A stretch of DNA of 64,000 bases from assembly GCA_947034895.1 (NCBI GenBank), contig OX344762.1, positions 79,292,981-79,356,980 on the forward strand, read 5' to 3'. Below, piece by piece: positions 11,419 through 23,679 of the stretch. Under the pieces are notes generated by a model. That model had not been told where the DNA came from. It saw only the letters and a list, made by a program, of their open reading frames with translations, and searched no databases. Position 1 is the first letter of the stretch. Each line of letters begins with the position of its first letter. The stretch comes from Rhytidiadelphus loreus (lineage: Eukaryota > Streptophyta > Bryopsida > Hypnales > Hylocomiaceae). The position numbers and the translations under genes were made by a program.

Positions 11419-14400
11419 CTATTTGAACATTCGCGCATAGGACTTCTTCTCTCTGTCGTTCCGCTCATTGATCTGAAATCATGAAATAACATTAAAAATA
11501 GAAATATTCAAAAAACTCACATTCGATTGAACACAGATACCTCAATCGTCACCAGAGATAAGCCCTCTGACTTGAGCATAAATATCCGTCCCTGGCCAGT
11601 CTAAAAAGTATGTAATCAGACAAACCGTCTAAGTGAATTGCAATTATTCTATATTGAGCCGGCCAGAAATTAAGTGAATCACCTTTTTCCTAACAGCTGC
11701 AAGCTCTCTCTTAATTCCAGCTGCAAAGATATAGATCAGAAAGCGTCAGCAAGTATTTTGACAGCTGTAAACACAGAAGCTTATTCTGAACGCTAAAAAG
11801 CTCCAGAATCACCAAACCCAACAGACGCCATTAAGAAGAGCATTTCCAAGGAGTACATCCAAGCACACTCGCGACAATTTACACATCTCAAAACCTACAG
11901 ATGGGAGAAGGATAAGTTATCAAAATAATGTCGTCTGATCACCTTCAACCCAAAACTTAATACAATGCAGATACTCAACAAAAGACAACTATTGCCATGA
12001 AATGGCAAGAATCAGTTCAAGTCGGAGATTCTGTCCCCCATAGATGTTAAAGCACTGTAATTCAGAGGGTAAGGGATTCACTTACAGTCATTCGGTTCAA
12101 TGTTTGAGGCTTTAGTGAAGCTCATCAGTGCTGAATCGATGTCACTCATCGCTAAATGAGCCTGCAATATACAGACAAAATTGAAAGCTGCTTCAAGAAT
12201 TGCAAGTTCTTCACCACAAAAATATGACTGATCTGATTTCTATTGGAATGATAATGCTTAAGGCCAACGAGTCCAAGGAATTCTAAATGAAGCCCACGAC
12301 TTCTAAATAATGCTTTTCCAGAGAGGAACTGACCTGGCCTTGACGGAAAAGTGCTTTGACATTATCAACTCCAGTTTGCATGGCATATTCACAGTCGGTT
12401 AATGCACCTTGAGGATCTTCAAGTTTCAACTTGCAAGCCTGTCACCAGAACCATAAACCACATCAAGAACCACAAAAACATACACTAAAACTTGGTTGTG
12501 TAAACCAACGATTACTACATCTTGCTGTCACGCCATTTGCAGCTTTAAAAAGCTGTCGGTTTAATAAATTTTGGAAACAGCATCGTCAATTATTTAAGAT
12601 GAAAGGTCTGACGGTATTCTCACAGCACTATTGGTCAATATCAATGACTTCATCTTGCGTAGCGAATTGCTTCTTGCTGCAAAAAACCACAGACATTAAA
12701 GTGTCAGCCAGGAGACTAAAACCAAGTCACCTGTCCCCCAGGACTTCCAATACAAAACTTAAGAAACGCCATCTCTGCAAAAACTCAGCAACTTACTTTC
12801 ATCGATCTCCTCTTTCTCCCAGCATACATCCAGGTACCGTAAAGACTTTCTATACTTCCTTAGTGCGGTTTTGTAATCTCCTTTCTGCTTGGAAAGATGC
12901 ACACAAAATTACCAATGCTTCAAGGACACCCACAAAAACACGATCTCCAACAGCAAAAAAAGATGGTCAGTGGATGGAACTGAAGACGCTACTCAGGCAA
13001 TACTAAAGACGTGATAACCAGATTCATATTAGAACAATGAAGTTCTGTAATCACCTTAAAATACTCATTGCCATAGCCGCGGGCAGAATCAACTGCTACC
13101 TCCCAATAAGCTGCATCAGCTGGCTGCGTGTCCAAGTCTGAGGGCCAATCCGGATATTTATCCCCGTCTTGTGTGAATCCTGGAATGGACATCGTCAGTA
13201 ACTGCAAATTTCTATAGAACTTACAGTTACAGGACTAAAAGAAGAACCTCGCTTCCGAAAAAGCACGACCACCTCGAAAATTAACATATGAGCCACCGAC
13301 TATAAGAGATTCAACAGGAAGTCCAGCGCGTACTAGCTGAAAACACGTGAACGGAACAATTTTAAGGCAGAATGGAGAGTATTCAAGAAACACAAGCGCA
13401 TACCCACGACGCCATCATCAGCGCCTTCCGGCAGCTCGCCGCAGTCCTCGATGCGCACATCAAGTAAGGGTAGATTGGATGCACTGTCGACTGGCTGGTG
13501 CTCAATGGAGCGCACCACTCCCATACCCTTCAATATCTTACCGAACACAACATGCTTCCCATCGAGGTGCGGAGTTCGATTAGTTGTAATGAAAAACTGG
13601 GATCCATTAGTATTTGGCCCGGCGTTTGCCATGGATAGCATACCCTTCCGTTCATGCTTCGTTTGGAAATTCTCGTCCTCAAAATTCTTCCCGTAGATGG
13701 ACTCGCCACCAGTCCCATTACTGTTCTCGAAATCTCCGCCTTGGATCATGAAGCCTTTTATAACTCTATGAAAAATAGTGCCCTGTTGCAAGGAGAGCAT
13801 CCAGTGTATAATACAGGATAAAAAACTGGTCAGTCAACAGGAATGAGCAGCCAGACGGGAGCATCCATACTAAATCACACACTTCTAAAGCCTGCATACA
13901 ATGGAAGACTTTAACCATCCACGACAGCATTTCCTAGACGAGCACAGAAAATCCACCAGAGCATGTCCGCCTAATTCATCAGTGACAAGAATGACCATTC
14001 CAATTCTAAGACCTTTAAGTCAAGACTTTAACTATCTTACACAGACCAGCTAAATAGGAAGACTAAAACCTATCACAAAGTCATCACCCGACGATAGAGA
14101 CCAGCCTTCTTGCAGTCACCCTACTTCCAGTGACACCTATTCCCTCTCTTTTTTAACGATACTTGACAGGTAATGTAAGTTCTCTCAAAGACAACCAGAA
14201 ATTTTCAATAGCTCCTACACAGGGTTTGCGGCTACTAGAAAACGGGAAGATCCAGTATTCGTGCCAGCATTTTCCGCAGAATAAATGACAGCGTAGTAAT
14301 CATCAAACCACCAGCCCGCGTCAAAATGACCGAGGCCATTTCTAATTAATTTCCATTTTCAGAGCTCCAACTACACGAGATTCATAACAACGGAAACACT

Positions 14401-14710
14401 GTAATCCGATTAGCATTGACAACCATTGAAACCGCCGACACAAGATCCATGCATGCGATGAACAAAACAGGAGCTGGGAAAATTGGTGCCATACTTTAAA
14501 ATGCAGCGGCCGTCCGGTGACTTGCCCAATGCCTTTCTCGCCCGTGCAAAGCGTGCGAAAATTCTCGGCGGTTCTAGGCACAACGTCCGCGAAAAGCTCG
14601 ACCACGATCCGGCCTTCCATATCGCCGCCTATACTGACGTCAAAGAACACCTTTGGGTTGTTCTTTGACTCCATGGCTGCTGCTGATACTGCTGCGTCGG
14701 CACTACCCAT
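11419..14710 (-). CDS. CYP40: Cyclophilin-40 peptidyl-prolyl isomerase with TPR domain (SQUINT-type HSP90 co-chaperone), complete
   Basis: Nine exons: 14495-14710, 13404-13782, 13055-13179, 12797-12884, 12624-12676, 12334-12438, 12086-12161, 11683-11720, 11419-11472; 1134 nt, 377 residues plus TAG. All introns are GT-AG with matching phases. Cyclophilin domain about 20-190: [15 protein letters not shown] carries the catalytic Arg, Phe and Gln; [13 protein letters not shown] and [10 protein letters not shown] follow. The Trp of cyclophilin A is His here, as is usual in Cyp40. The [12 protein letters not shown] loop is present. Three TPRs follow (about 231-264, 276-309, 314-347), with clamp residues visible in GNEYFK, LTNSAACKLK and KALFRQGQ, the site expected to hold the HSP90 C-terminus. 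The basic tail ends SYARMFK. The family refolds proline bonds and supports HSP90 and AGO1 loading in plants. Length is near the 361 residues of the Arabidopsis protein. A second in-frame ATG at 14674 would remove an alanine-rich 12-residue leader and may be the true start. Confidence 0.97.
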
Positions 14711-14937
14711 GGCTTCTAAACCAAGATCGACTCACACCACCTCCAACGCAACAAACCAAAACTACTCCCTCCAGCTCTTTAAAAAATTAATCACCCCTCC
14801 ACGACCACAACACCAACAAAGGACAAAGAAATGAGAAAACTACACTGCTTCTCCCTCAAAGGCTTCCCTCCCACTCCAATTCCAAACACGGAAACGAAAT
14901 GACCCGCTTCCACTTCACAATACTCCACAAGCTAGGG
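14711..14937 (-). promoter_or_regulatory. CYP40 proximal promoter and 5' UTR
   Basis: The minus strand reads ATTAATTTTTTAAAGAG near 14775-14792, a possible TATA-like core about 65-80 bp before the start codon. The remainder is C/A-rich on the plus strand (GA/T-rich on the transcript strand) as plant leaders often are. Placement is inferred. Confidence 0.45.
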
Positions 14938-14955
14938 TTCTGGAATCTTCTAGAA
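14938..14955 (-). promoter_or_regulatory. Perfect heat-shock element (four alternating TTC/GAA units)
   Basis: TTCTGGAATCTTCTAGAA has the exact pattern TTCnnGAAnnTTCnnGAA, the binding site for heat-shock factor trimers. It lies 228-245 bp upstream of the CYP40 start codon. Cyp40 genes are known as stress-responsive co-chaperones, so a role in CYP40 induction is a well-grounded inference. Confidence 0.85.
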
Positions 14956-15139
14956 CCAAGAAGCTCCCGTTCGTCACACGACACCACGAGCTCCCGAATA
15001 AACTGGCTAAGTTAAGCTCTAATAAGACCAAGCTTCGTCAAGCTGCGATGAGCTTCGACACGACAAGGGGAAGAACTCGAAACAGCGGCACTCAAGCGTT
15101 GCGTGCGTGAATCTAAACCGGTTTCTACTTGCGCATAAA

Positions 15140-15445
15140 AAAAAGAATTCACTCGCAAAATTATAACCGCCGCCAGCAGCGCCACCCCCGCGGCCCTATG
15201 GAAGCCTCTCGACCAATCCTACCCGCTCCGTCCAGCTGCCTGAACCTTCTAAGCCGGCAGATGAAGCTAGAGTGGCCAGCCACATTACCAGAAACAAACA
15301 AAACGCGACAAATAAAAAAAAGGCCTCGAAAATCAACAAATATTACAAAAATAAACAAAAACGCAAACTGAACAGCCCCTGCCTGTGCCAAGGAAGGGTG
15401 CAGGGAGAACGACCGTTTCGCCTGGAATGGCGACCTCGTGACGAC
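15140..15445. other. GC-richer upstream region of CYP40, no gene recognised
   Basis: Richer in CpG than anything else nearby (for example CCCCCGCGGCCC near 15185). Overlapping small frames occur on both strands. It may be a distal promoter or the start of a divergent plus-strand transcript; I cannot support either. Confidence 0.3.
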
Positions 15446-15602
15446 GTTCGTTCTGGAATCGTCGCCTGGATGAACGAGACCACGTTGACGTTCGTCCTCG
15501 TTCGTTCTGAAATCGTCGCCTGGATGAACGGGAACACGTTGACGTTCGTCCTCGTTCGTTCTGAAATCGTCGCCTGGATGAACGGGAACACGCTGTCGTT
15601 CG
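15446..15602. repeat. 54-bp tandem repeat, three copies, CpG-rich
   Basis: Units start at 15446, 15500 and 15554 with GTTCGTTCTGRAATCGTCGC and end near GACGTTCGTCCTC. Copies 2 and 3 are almost identical. Because 54 is divisible by three, open frames persist on both strands (18-residue peptide repeats), so the open frames here are not evidence of a gene. Each unit carries TTC and GAA triplets in spacing loosely like a heat-shock element. Confidence 0.92.
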
Positions 15603-17989
15603 AGAGGACGTCATCGTTGGGTGAGGGGGCAGGTCGGTAGGCACCAGAAGCTGGAACGACCCAGGTGACATCACATGGGAACACGACCTGAGAACTTAGC
15701 GAACGTGGGAACCGGAGGTCGTGTCATCCTTTTGTTTTTTCGTTTGGTTAGCCCTGTAATATTATTTTAATGTTTTCCATAGGATTTCGGGGGGTTGGGA
15801 CCGGTACAAAAGGGGCTAACTTAGAGGAGGGCCCCCCAAACAAAGAATCATGCATGACTGAGTGAGTGCATGGCATGCGCACATGCATCAGACATATCCA
15901 CTTACTTAATAGTATGAAGAAGAATTAGTATGGGGTTCAGTCAGGGCTTTCTTTTTCATTTTTTTATGAAGTGCCAAAGGGGAGATATAAAATGTTATAG
16001 TGGTGCTACAAATTTCAACGTGCATCCACATTTTGGATAGAAAATATCACATGTCCATAATTCTATTTTCATCTATAATCTAGCGATTTCATCCAAACAA
16101 AATTTTAATTTAAAATTTTCAAACAAAAAAATCGCAATTTATTGTCATTTTTTAATTGTTTAACTAATTTTTTTTCCTGGTGCAATCTGGCACTATTTTG
16201 CTGGAAAAAAAAAGCCCAGATGGGGTGTATTATCATTGTTGGTGGAGGGATTATCTGTAGAACTACTGAGCATCATCTGTCTTCTTCCTCTTTTAGACAG
16301 AAATGATGTAAGGTAACGGTTCCTAAAACTGACCTTCTATGCTCCAAGGCATCCTGTGTGTGTACAAGGGGAAATGATGACAAAAAAATTTACACACTAC
16401 CAGTAAGGGGGCTACAAACAAAGTTACAACTTGGCCCAAAATCCAAATCCCGGGCACCATCCCCTGAGAAGAGACGTCCCCTTCACTACCCCCAACTGAA
16501 TTGAATAAAAATAAAATGAAATAAAACATGTGATTTGCCTATCCACCCACCCAAAACCCAACAAAACCCAAAAACGGTGATACGGATATGATATGTGGAA
16601 TATATATGAAGTACATACAAAATATGATATATGAAATATGGATATAGGATAGTGTATATATACATGGAATATGAGATATCGTTGTTAATCCTCAATTGCA
16701 ATCTAACAAGTTCAAAACAATATAGATACAAAGGGGAATGAAAATACAAGTATGGGAATAAATGAAAATACAAATATGGGGGGTCATGAAAACTCACTCC
16801 TTGAAGTAAGTAGATGACATTCTATCACTCACTACTTTCTCAAAAGAAATAGACATGATCAACCTATGCTTTCTACATGGATTAGTGTTTGGGATATTTT
16901 TCAAGCTTCACCAACTCTCTTCCTTTAACTCCCATGTTAAACCAATTTTTTCAAGTACTGAATTCAATTCTTGTTCTCTATTTTTTATTCCAAATAGAAA
17001 ATTTTATAGATTTTTCCACCAATTTTTGATTGATGTTTTCGAATTGCAACCAATTTTTTTTCCCAATTCCACCAACTAACTTTGAGAACTAGCGGCCGCC
17101 ATTTTTTCCCGAACACTGGTGACTCCGGATTCTGTTGTTCCTTGCCATGAAATTAGTTCCATTTTGTCTGTGTTGGAGAATTAAGTTTTAAATTGGTGAT
17201 GGGTCCTCTTAACTTGAAATTCTGACCCAAAAAAAAAGTGAAACTGATGGGCCATAAGGCCATTGAGGGACCGACTGAGTGACATTGGGATCCCATCCTG
17301 TAACAGAAAGTTTTCCTAATACCATATTTATTGTTTACAAAGGCCGACTGATATAAAGTCACCCATAAATAACAACCATATCAATTCTCCGGTCCATCCC
17401 ATGGTGGCAGGGTAAAGCATTGGGCTCTTAAAAAAATCAATTGGATTAAGTTAGATGCCAATTTCATTTGTCTTTCAAGGAAAATAAATTGAAAAATAGT
17501 TTAAGAAGTCAAACTTCCTTGAATTAATTATCAACTCTTTAAATGGGCCCTTTACGAACTTCTTACTTTACATAAAGGACAAATGGAGTGATGTTGAATG
17601 TTTTTTTTGGGTTTATATTGCAACATGCACTTTGGAATGTGGGTGTAACTAAAAAATGGATCAATTAATTTTTTGCTCATCTATCTATCAATTATATATG
17701 TTCTTCTATAATATTATATAAAATTTGCAAAATATGTTCAAATTTGGCAAATTTGGGATTTTAAAGGGTTTTTTTTTGACAATTTCATCCACTAATTTTC
17801 AAAAAATAATAATATGAGGGAACATAATATTCTTAACCCTATAGTTCTATTACAAACAAATGACAACCAAATATCATGAAAGATTATACTAATGAAAATG
17901 TTATTTTATAGTCAAATATGTGTGCTCTATCTAGTTGAAATCTTAACATGTACTACTAGTCAATTATCTAATGAAAACCCTTCTTAGAT
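15603..17989. other. gene-free AT-rich DNA
   Basis: No coding sequence recognised. 16585-16690 is rich in GATATG/ATATATG-like phrases, a low-complexity patch. A NotI-like GCGGCCGC lies at about 17091-17098 without context. Confidence 0.45.
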
Positions 17990-18670
17990 TCATAAGAGCA
18001 AAATTAACCCCTAAAGTCCCTAAAATCCCTTCAAGGACTATTGAAGGTCTGGTAGGTACTTAGGATCTCAATTTTTGGCATGAGCTTTGAAACTTTTTGT
18101 GGAGAGTGGAGGTCTCAAAAACTTTGCAAGTACATAATTTGTTTTCAAATTCAACTTACAATTAACAAGTTATGACCATTTTTTTGAAAAATAGAGGAGA
18201 AGGGGTAGCACAGGCATGTTGAATCTCACTTGAGCATAGGGGTGCTTCAATGGGCAAAGACCACTATAGAAAGGGGGCAATGGGTAAGATTCTAACCCGC
18301 AGTAGGGGACAACTACTGGCAAGCAATTGTTGGACAGGAAGCATGAAGATACTCCACTTAAATAATTTTCAAAAAATTAAATTAATTTTCAAAAAAAATT
18401 CCCATCATGAATCTTCAATGGATATGGGATAATTTGATGATGAGACCTTCACCACTCATTGTCAAAAAGCATAAATTGTGTTCAAAGTGTAATTTCAAAC
18501 CTCATTCTAGTATAGTAGAATAACTTTTTACAAAAACTTTGAACTAAGAAAAGTTTTTAAATCATACTAACGTTCACCTCTTAGAATCTATTTGTGATTT
18601 TGAGACTCCAAAAAAAAGTTATGGACAAAATTGTAGCTTTTAGTCAATCCCATCAGGCATGAAAGAATGT
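17990..18670 (+). repeat. Diverged family B-like fragment
   Basis: Begins TTAACCCCTAAAGTCCC at about 18006 and carries GGTAGGTACTTAGGATCTC, parallel to GGCAGGTACCTACGAGCGG in family B. No right terminus found; it runs into the next repeat. Confidence 0.4.
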
Positions 18671-18679
18671 GAGTTAATA

Positions 18680-19080
18680 GCAAAGCGACATATGCTGAAA
18701 ACATGCATCAGAATTGACAAATTTCTCCCCTTCTTGGAATTGCTTTAGTGTTGTTAAATTGGATCATTCTTTGAGCAATAGTGGCGCAGTGAAGTCCAAT
18801 GTTGTCCTCTACGTTCAATCCCTGCAATGTCACGTGATTCAACTCCATGAAATTCACAACAAGAGATTTGTCAATAGTAGTTCATTTAAAGTTGGAGGTT
18901 GAATTCATCTCCATTGGTTGGTTAGAGGTTGAGTATTGATTCCCTTTGTATAGATCAAATTGCTATATAATCTCTCAAGTATGGTATGTGCGTCTTTTTT
19001 TGCTTTAGAGTGTTCAAACTATTTCAGCTTCTACTCCAGTACTTTCCACAAGCGTGATTGGCAACTTTCCCTCAACCTTC
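18680..19080 (-). repeat. Second copy of the core of the mariner-like element
   Basis: The complement of this stretch aligns by eye with 24760-25135: shared phrases include GTTTGAACACC/CTC, AAGCAAAA, ACCATACT and ATATAGCAATT, in order. Termini were not found, so this is a truncated or decayed copy. Confidence 0.6.
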
Positions 19081-19119
19081 CTCCCAGGCTAAAACATCCA
19101 TGTGAGCCACACTAGTTGT

Positions 19120-19190
19120 TTCTCCTTCCTTTTTTTTTTTTCAATTGACACCATTCTTTTCAAAAAAAAAAAAAAAAAAAAAAAAATCCA
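19120..19190 (+). repeat. Poly(T)/poly(A) tract, possible L1-like 3' tail
   Basis: TTGACACCATTCTTTTC followed by a run of about 25 A resembles the 3' ends of plant L1 retrotransposons. Too short for certainty. Confidence 0.3.
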
Positions 19191-19339
19191 TTGTAGCTTT
19201 AGTTGTTGTCAATCAAGTTGTCAAGAGCTGATTTCATGCACCATCGAATTTAATTTGGCACAAGTATATTTGAAAAAACTGGATTTATTCAGGAAGGCAG
19301 AGGGGAGTATTTCTTCACCTACAGTATACGATCTAACTT

Positions 19340-19560
19340 AATGTGGCCTCTGATTCTAATTCCGAATTTGCAAATTTCATCATGCGTGCGGGCCAATCAA
19401 AATTTCCAGTGCCGGAGTGTTTACCCCAGCGGCCCGGTAAACCGCACGGCAATAATGAAGTTAGGGGTGGGGGGCCATCCTCCGTCCCTGGCCCACGGCA
19501 CGGGCCGGGCATTGAAGTGGTGACGAAATTGAAGAGGCCATTAATTTCCCTCACCTAGGC
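19340..19560. other. Small GC-rich island, unrecognised
   Basis: Open on both strands (plus 19343-19558 and minus 19333-19554) and clearly richer in G+C than its surroundings. The predicted peptides have no recognisable domain. It could be a gene fragment or captured DNA. Confidence 0.3.
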
Positions 19561-19898
19561 TAGGCTAGGTTTTACTTACCATCTGTCATTCCCTGCGGTC
19601 CAAGTCACTAAGTTAACTTACAATTCCCAGCCAGGCTCGAGTAAGTTAAGGGTAACTTCTGCACGGCACGCACGGCAACGGACTGGCAGTAAGTTAACTG
19701 AAGTTAAAATCACTCCCACCCGCCAGAGTCATAATAATAATTTAACTTTTTACTGTTACTGCCCTCACTAAATTACTGCAAGTAAGTTACCCTTCAGTTC
19801 AGTTCCTCATTGAACCCTCACTCACTTAAGTTGCTCTTCCAGTAATCCAGTTCAGTTCGCTACCTTGTTATGATTGTATTGGACTGAACTCTCATTAA

Positions 19899-20216
19899 GG
19901 TAACAGGCTCAGAAACCGCCCATCTAAGGGCTGAAACTGAATTTCGAGAAGGTGAAACACCTTGAAATATATGTGAGCATATTTTCCTTGAAAGATAAGT
20001 AGAATTTTCACCTAACCCAAGTCGTTTCATATTTTTCAGAGCTATGAGGAATTAGTTATCAAATTTTGAAGTCAAAAGGGCACAATGCTCTTAAACCGTG
20101 CCCTAACTGAAATGTTCACCTCTTGTACATAACTGAAGCCAATGAAAAGAAACATGTACAACCCGTGCAGATTCAAAATAGGGCACGATTTTAAAGCCTG
20201 AATCGAGCCTGTTACC
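19899..20216. mobile_element. TIR element of 318 bp (family F, copy 1)
   Basis: Perfect 12-bp terminal inverted repeats GGTAACAGGCTC / GAGCCTGTTACC. The interior includes TAACCCAAGTCGTTTCATATTT, which recurs with few changes near 52230. Target duplication is ambiguous because the flanks extend the palindrome (TTAAGG and CCTTA). Confidence 0.65.
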
Positions 20217-20232
20217 TTACCTTACCTCTCAA

Positions 20233-20421
20233 CCCTTGAACCGTGTGACTATTTGTTGTCTTGAACAAAATGCAAAAGCACTCATTCGAAGTCAAACTAC
20301 TGTAAAAGACGTTCCCTTTTCACACAAAATTTGGAGGATGAATAATTGCACTCGTGTCCCACACAGAGAGATTCTTTGTCATTCGTCAACCAAAAAAACA
20401 CACCTCAGTGTCGTTCATGGG
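20233..20421 (-). mobile_element. Family C TTAA element, copy C4 (reverse)
   Basis: The complement matches C1 (44505-44729): GTCGTTCATGGG end, CACTCGTGTCCCACACAG, CCTTTTCACACAAAATTTGG and CATTCGAAGTCAAACTA appear in order. Flanking tetramers are degenerate (TCAA and TTAC). Confidence 0.65.
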
Positions 20422-20429
20422 TTACCTTA

Positions 20430-21269
20430 ACCCCTGTGCGCCACAATCCAAACAACTTAAAGTGTAAGCTTGTTGGCATAGTCGGAGAAAAATATGTAAT
20501 AACCGTTTAAAACTACTTGATTCCGGAAAATTTTCAACGTTGCATCTTCATATTAAGATAAGGCTGCCCATAACCGATCAAATAAGCATCTGTGGGACAG
20601 ATGGGGAATAGTTGAGTGGAATGGAAATTTTTCCTGTGTAGGAATGTAGAAAATACTATGATTGCAAAATTTTCAGAATTTTATTTGCAAAACTGAAATT
20701 TCTGTGAATTTTAGAAGGCATAAAGTGTTTCCAACCCATACCCAACATTCCAATCATAGACAAGATTACTTCCTGCTCATGTGTACAAATTTCAAAATAA
20801 ACACATGGCATGTAATAATTGTTCCTTGCAGCCTTGTATATTGTGCTCGTGATAAAATCTGGTAGTCCACAAAAACAGTTTACTTGGTTGGAATTAGATT
20901 ACCTCTACATGTTGGGGACTCATCCCTGGTCTGGAATGGGTGGTTCTACCTTACATCTTCATACCAACTATTTGATGAGCCAAGATCTGCCAGTTCCAGT
21001 AGAATGTCTGCAGTCACTCACTGCATCTATTGAGCTCATTCAGTAATGAGTGGATTCAGAGATTATAACATTTGATGACCAAGTTTTTTTTCCACTGATT
21101 TTTAATTTCCAGCATCCGAAAAACATCCACTTTGACGCACAGAAGTTAAGCTTAGGAGTAAACTCTATAATCCAGTCCAGCCAGTCCTGAGAAAAGGCTA
21201 CTATTCAGTTATTCGTTCACATTTTAAAACCTCAGGCAATATGCTCAACCCGTGCTACAAAGTACAACG
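20430..21269. other. gene-free, nothing recognised
   Basis: No coding, RNA or repeat structure could be supported. Confidence 0.4.
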
Positions 21270-21560
21270 AGCAAGGTGAAAATACAAAAAATTACCCTAG
21301 GGAAAATGCAGGGATTTTTTTCATTTTTTCACGGCATATTTTCATGGGAAAACGCAAGAAATTGCAGATGTTGAATTCATATTTGCAATAAGAGCCCGTA
21401 CATTAGCTTGGGGAGGTCATAAACGTACCCTAAACACGGCACAAAATAGGGGACAAGATTTCACTTTTAGCACAGAGAACCTGCGTTTTTGCTGTGTTGG
21501 TTGCACTTCAGTTCCTGGGATGGATTTAGCATCCTGCGAACCTTTAACTTAATATACTCT
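21270..21560 (-). repeat. Family E-related fragment
   Basis: Contains GAATTCATATTTGCAATAAGAGCCC, TTAGCTTGGGGAGGTCATAAACG and ACCCTAAACACGGC in the same order as the family E copies at 22262-22480 and 51919-52143. Termini decayed. Confidence 0.5.
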
Positions 21561-21650
21561 CATTTTATTTTATTTTGGAACAAATGAAACAGGCTGAATT
21601 TCATTGCACAAGGAGAGAATACAATGACAGCCACAAGTCCCGATGGGGTA
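21561..21650 (-). repeat. L1-like 3' tail fragment
   Basis: On the minus strand this reads TTGTATTCTC..., GCAATGAAATTCAGCC, TGTTTCATTTGTTCC and an A/T-rich tail, the usual 3' end of plant L1 elements. The same phrase set is at 44055-44155 (minus) and 31690-31757 (plus). Confidence 0.45.
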
Positions 21651-22261
21651 CTTAATATACTCTTAGAATTAAAACTTCCCAACTGACTTGCGTGAGTGTT
21701 CCACCTTAGTATGGCACTGTCGCAGTGAAATGAATGTTAAATTTCCATGCGTGTGAAATTTCATGCTGGAGTACTAATAAGTTATTCCAAATAAAAGATT
21801 ATAATTATACTGAACTACTACCCACCCTGACTGACACATGTCAATTGATTTTTTTCACCATGACTTCAACTGAACTGATGACGGAGGCGGCTTCACTTCC
21901 GTCAGTTGCTTGCCGAATGCCAACTGAACTGACGGAACTCAAGGTTTGCACTGACCCACTGATGTTGGAGTGACAGCTGGCTGGGATGGAAATATCCCCG
22001 TTATTTATAATCTAAAGTACATCAACTGACATGGCGTAGTTTCGTTAAGTAACGTATTTACTTACTTAGGTCAGAGTTCCATAAACTAAACTAACCAGGT
22101 TCTCAATGCATCCCCTATCTAGGAAGAAGTGACATGTTCCTTGAAATATCTATAACTGTCATTGATGAGCTGGTTAGGGGGAAACGAACCAACCCATCTT
22201 GACTCACACTGAGTAAGTTATATGGATCGAAAATAGAATAATGAAAACCGACCTAAGTTAA

Positions 22262-22710
22262 GGGCCAGGGTGAACTGACCCCCTCGCTCGGCCCTGCGAG
22301 CAAACCTTGGAATCATTTATTTTTTGCACATGAATTTTTTTTTGCAAAATTTTAATTCATTTTTGCGATCAGAGACCCCAAATTAGATTAGGGAGGTCAA
22401 GAGTTTACCCTAGAACGGCCCAAAATACGGGGCTTCTTTTTTACATGCACCCCTGGTAAAGACGAGCGAGGGGGTCAATCCACCGCGCAGGGAGAATTGA
22501 CCCCCTCATTGCCCCGGTCAATGTTGGTTTGAAAAAAAACTAAACTATGTTGTGCCAATTTTTTGGTAATACTTGCATCTCCATAGAGTAATTTGGGGCC
22601 TCTGATTGCAAATATGAATTCAGAATTTCAAAAATAAACTAAGCCTTGCAAATAAAAAATTCCAGGGTTTGCCCTGGAGGGGCAATGAGGGGGTCAATTC
22701 ACCCTGGCCC
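22262..22710. mobile_element. Two family E elements abutting in inverted orientation
   Basis: The outer ends are the same inverted repeat, GGCCAGGGTGAACTGACCCC at the left and its near-perfect complement at the right. At 22474-22502 an inner pair of ends meet (GAGGGGGTCAATCCACC and GAATTGACCCCCTC). The two interiors are reverse complements of each other: GATCAGAGACCCCAAATTAG against AATTTGGGGCCTCTGATTGC. Non-coding. Confidence 0.7.
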
Positions 22711-23040
22711 AATCCACCCTGATCATCATAAAATGTGGGTTCAAAAAAAATTTCCCCTGGCTTCAATCAATTAATAGAATAGAGTAATAACAAGGTAAGA
22801 TAAAGAAATAGAAAGCCCAATCGCACACTCAACATCCAAGTGGTATTAAATAGCTTGTTAACTTAGCCCATGTCAGATCTCTATGATTAGTAGTAGTGTG
22901 GTATCCACACCCGTACATGCAGTTGCAAAAATATAATAGAAAAAAGTTGGAAAAAATATAGATTTGGGAGCTCTATAGAAGTGCTAATTAAGGAGAAAAG
23001 AAACGGCAGCAACTGAACCCAACGGAGGTGCATGTATGTT

Positions 23041-23066
23041 TCTTTTTATTTATTTATTTATTTATT
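23041..23066. repeat. TTTA microsatellite
   Basis: TTTA units repeat about five times (TTTATTTATTTATTTATTT). Confidence 0.85.
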
Positions 23067-23679
23067 TCTATTGTTATATGTGTTTTTTTTAAAGGATTAT
23101 CACTCAGTCACTAGGTGCATGTTACCGTACTGACTGACTGAACTAGCCAGAGGGGTCTGTCTGGCTGTCTGCACCAATCATAAGAGCCTATAATATTTTT
23201 TTAATTTTTTAGTTTTTAATTTGTTGTTGTTATTGTGTTCCTACGTGTACTTATTATAAGGGGCCCTATGTATGTGGAAGGGGCCCCGGGAAATAATATA
23301 ACTAAACACCAAGCAAGCAAGTCTGGTCAGGGAAGGTTCAGTTCGTTACAGGCAGGCGCGGATTCCTTTTATTGTTTGTTTGCTGGTGGGTGGTGCGACA
23401 TGCACTGAACCCCCCGGAGTAGTGAGCTTACTGCACTAGACAATACAGTCAGGAGCCAGTTGAGGGGCAGACAGAAACAGGCAACTACTTAACTAACTGA
23501 AGTATTCATCCATCCATGTTTTCGCATTCATCCATCACTTTCATCCAATGCATTGGTTAGTACGGAGTGACAAAAGTTGGCAACTGAAAATCTCCGAATT
23601 TTTAGGACTTATTTCTTTTAAATGTTTAATTTTAAATTTGCACATAGGTTCAAATGCAGGATGGTAAATGAAGTGATTC

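Noticed and set aside
13255..13333. Candidate extra exon in CYP40 intron 2 (minus strand, reading [20 protein letters not shown])
   Set aside because: It has a plausible acceptor, but the frame reaches a stop before any usable donor, and exon 2 joins exon 3 directly in phase with conserved plant Cyp40 sequence.
15272..15684. Open frames on both strands with 18-residue peptide repeats
   Set aside because: They follow from a 54-bp tandem repeat whose period is a multiple of three; openness on both strands and lack of any family argue against coding.
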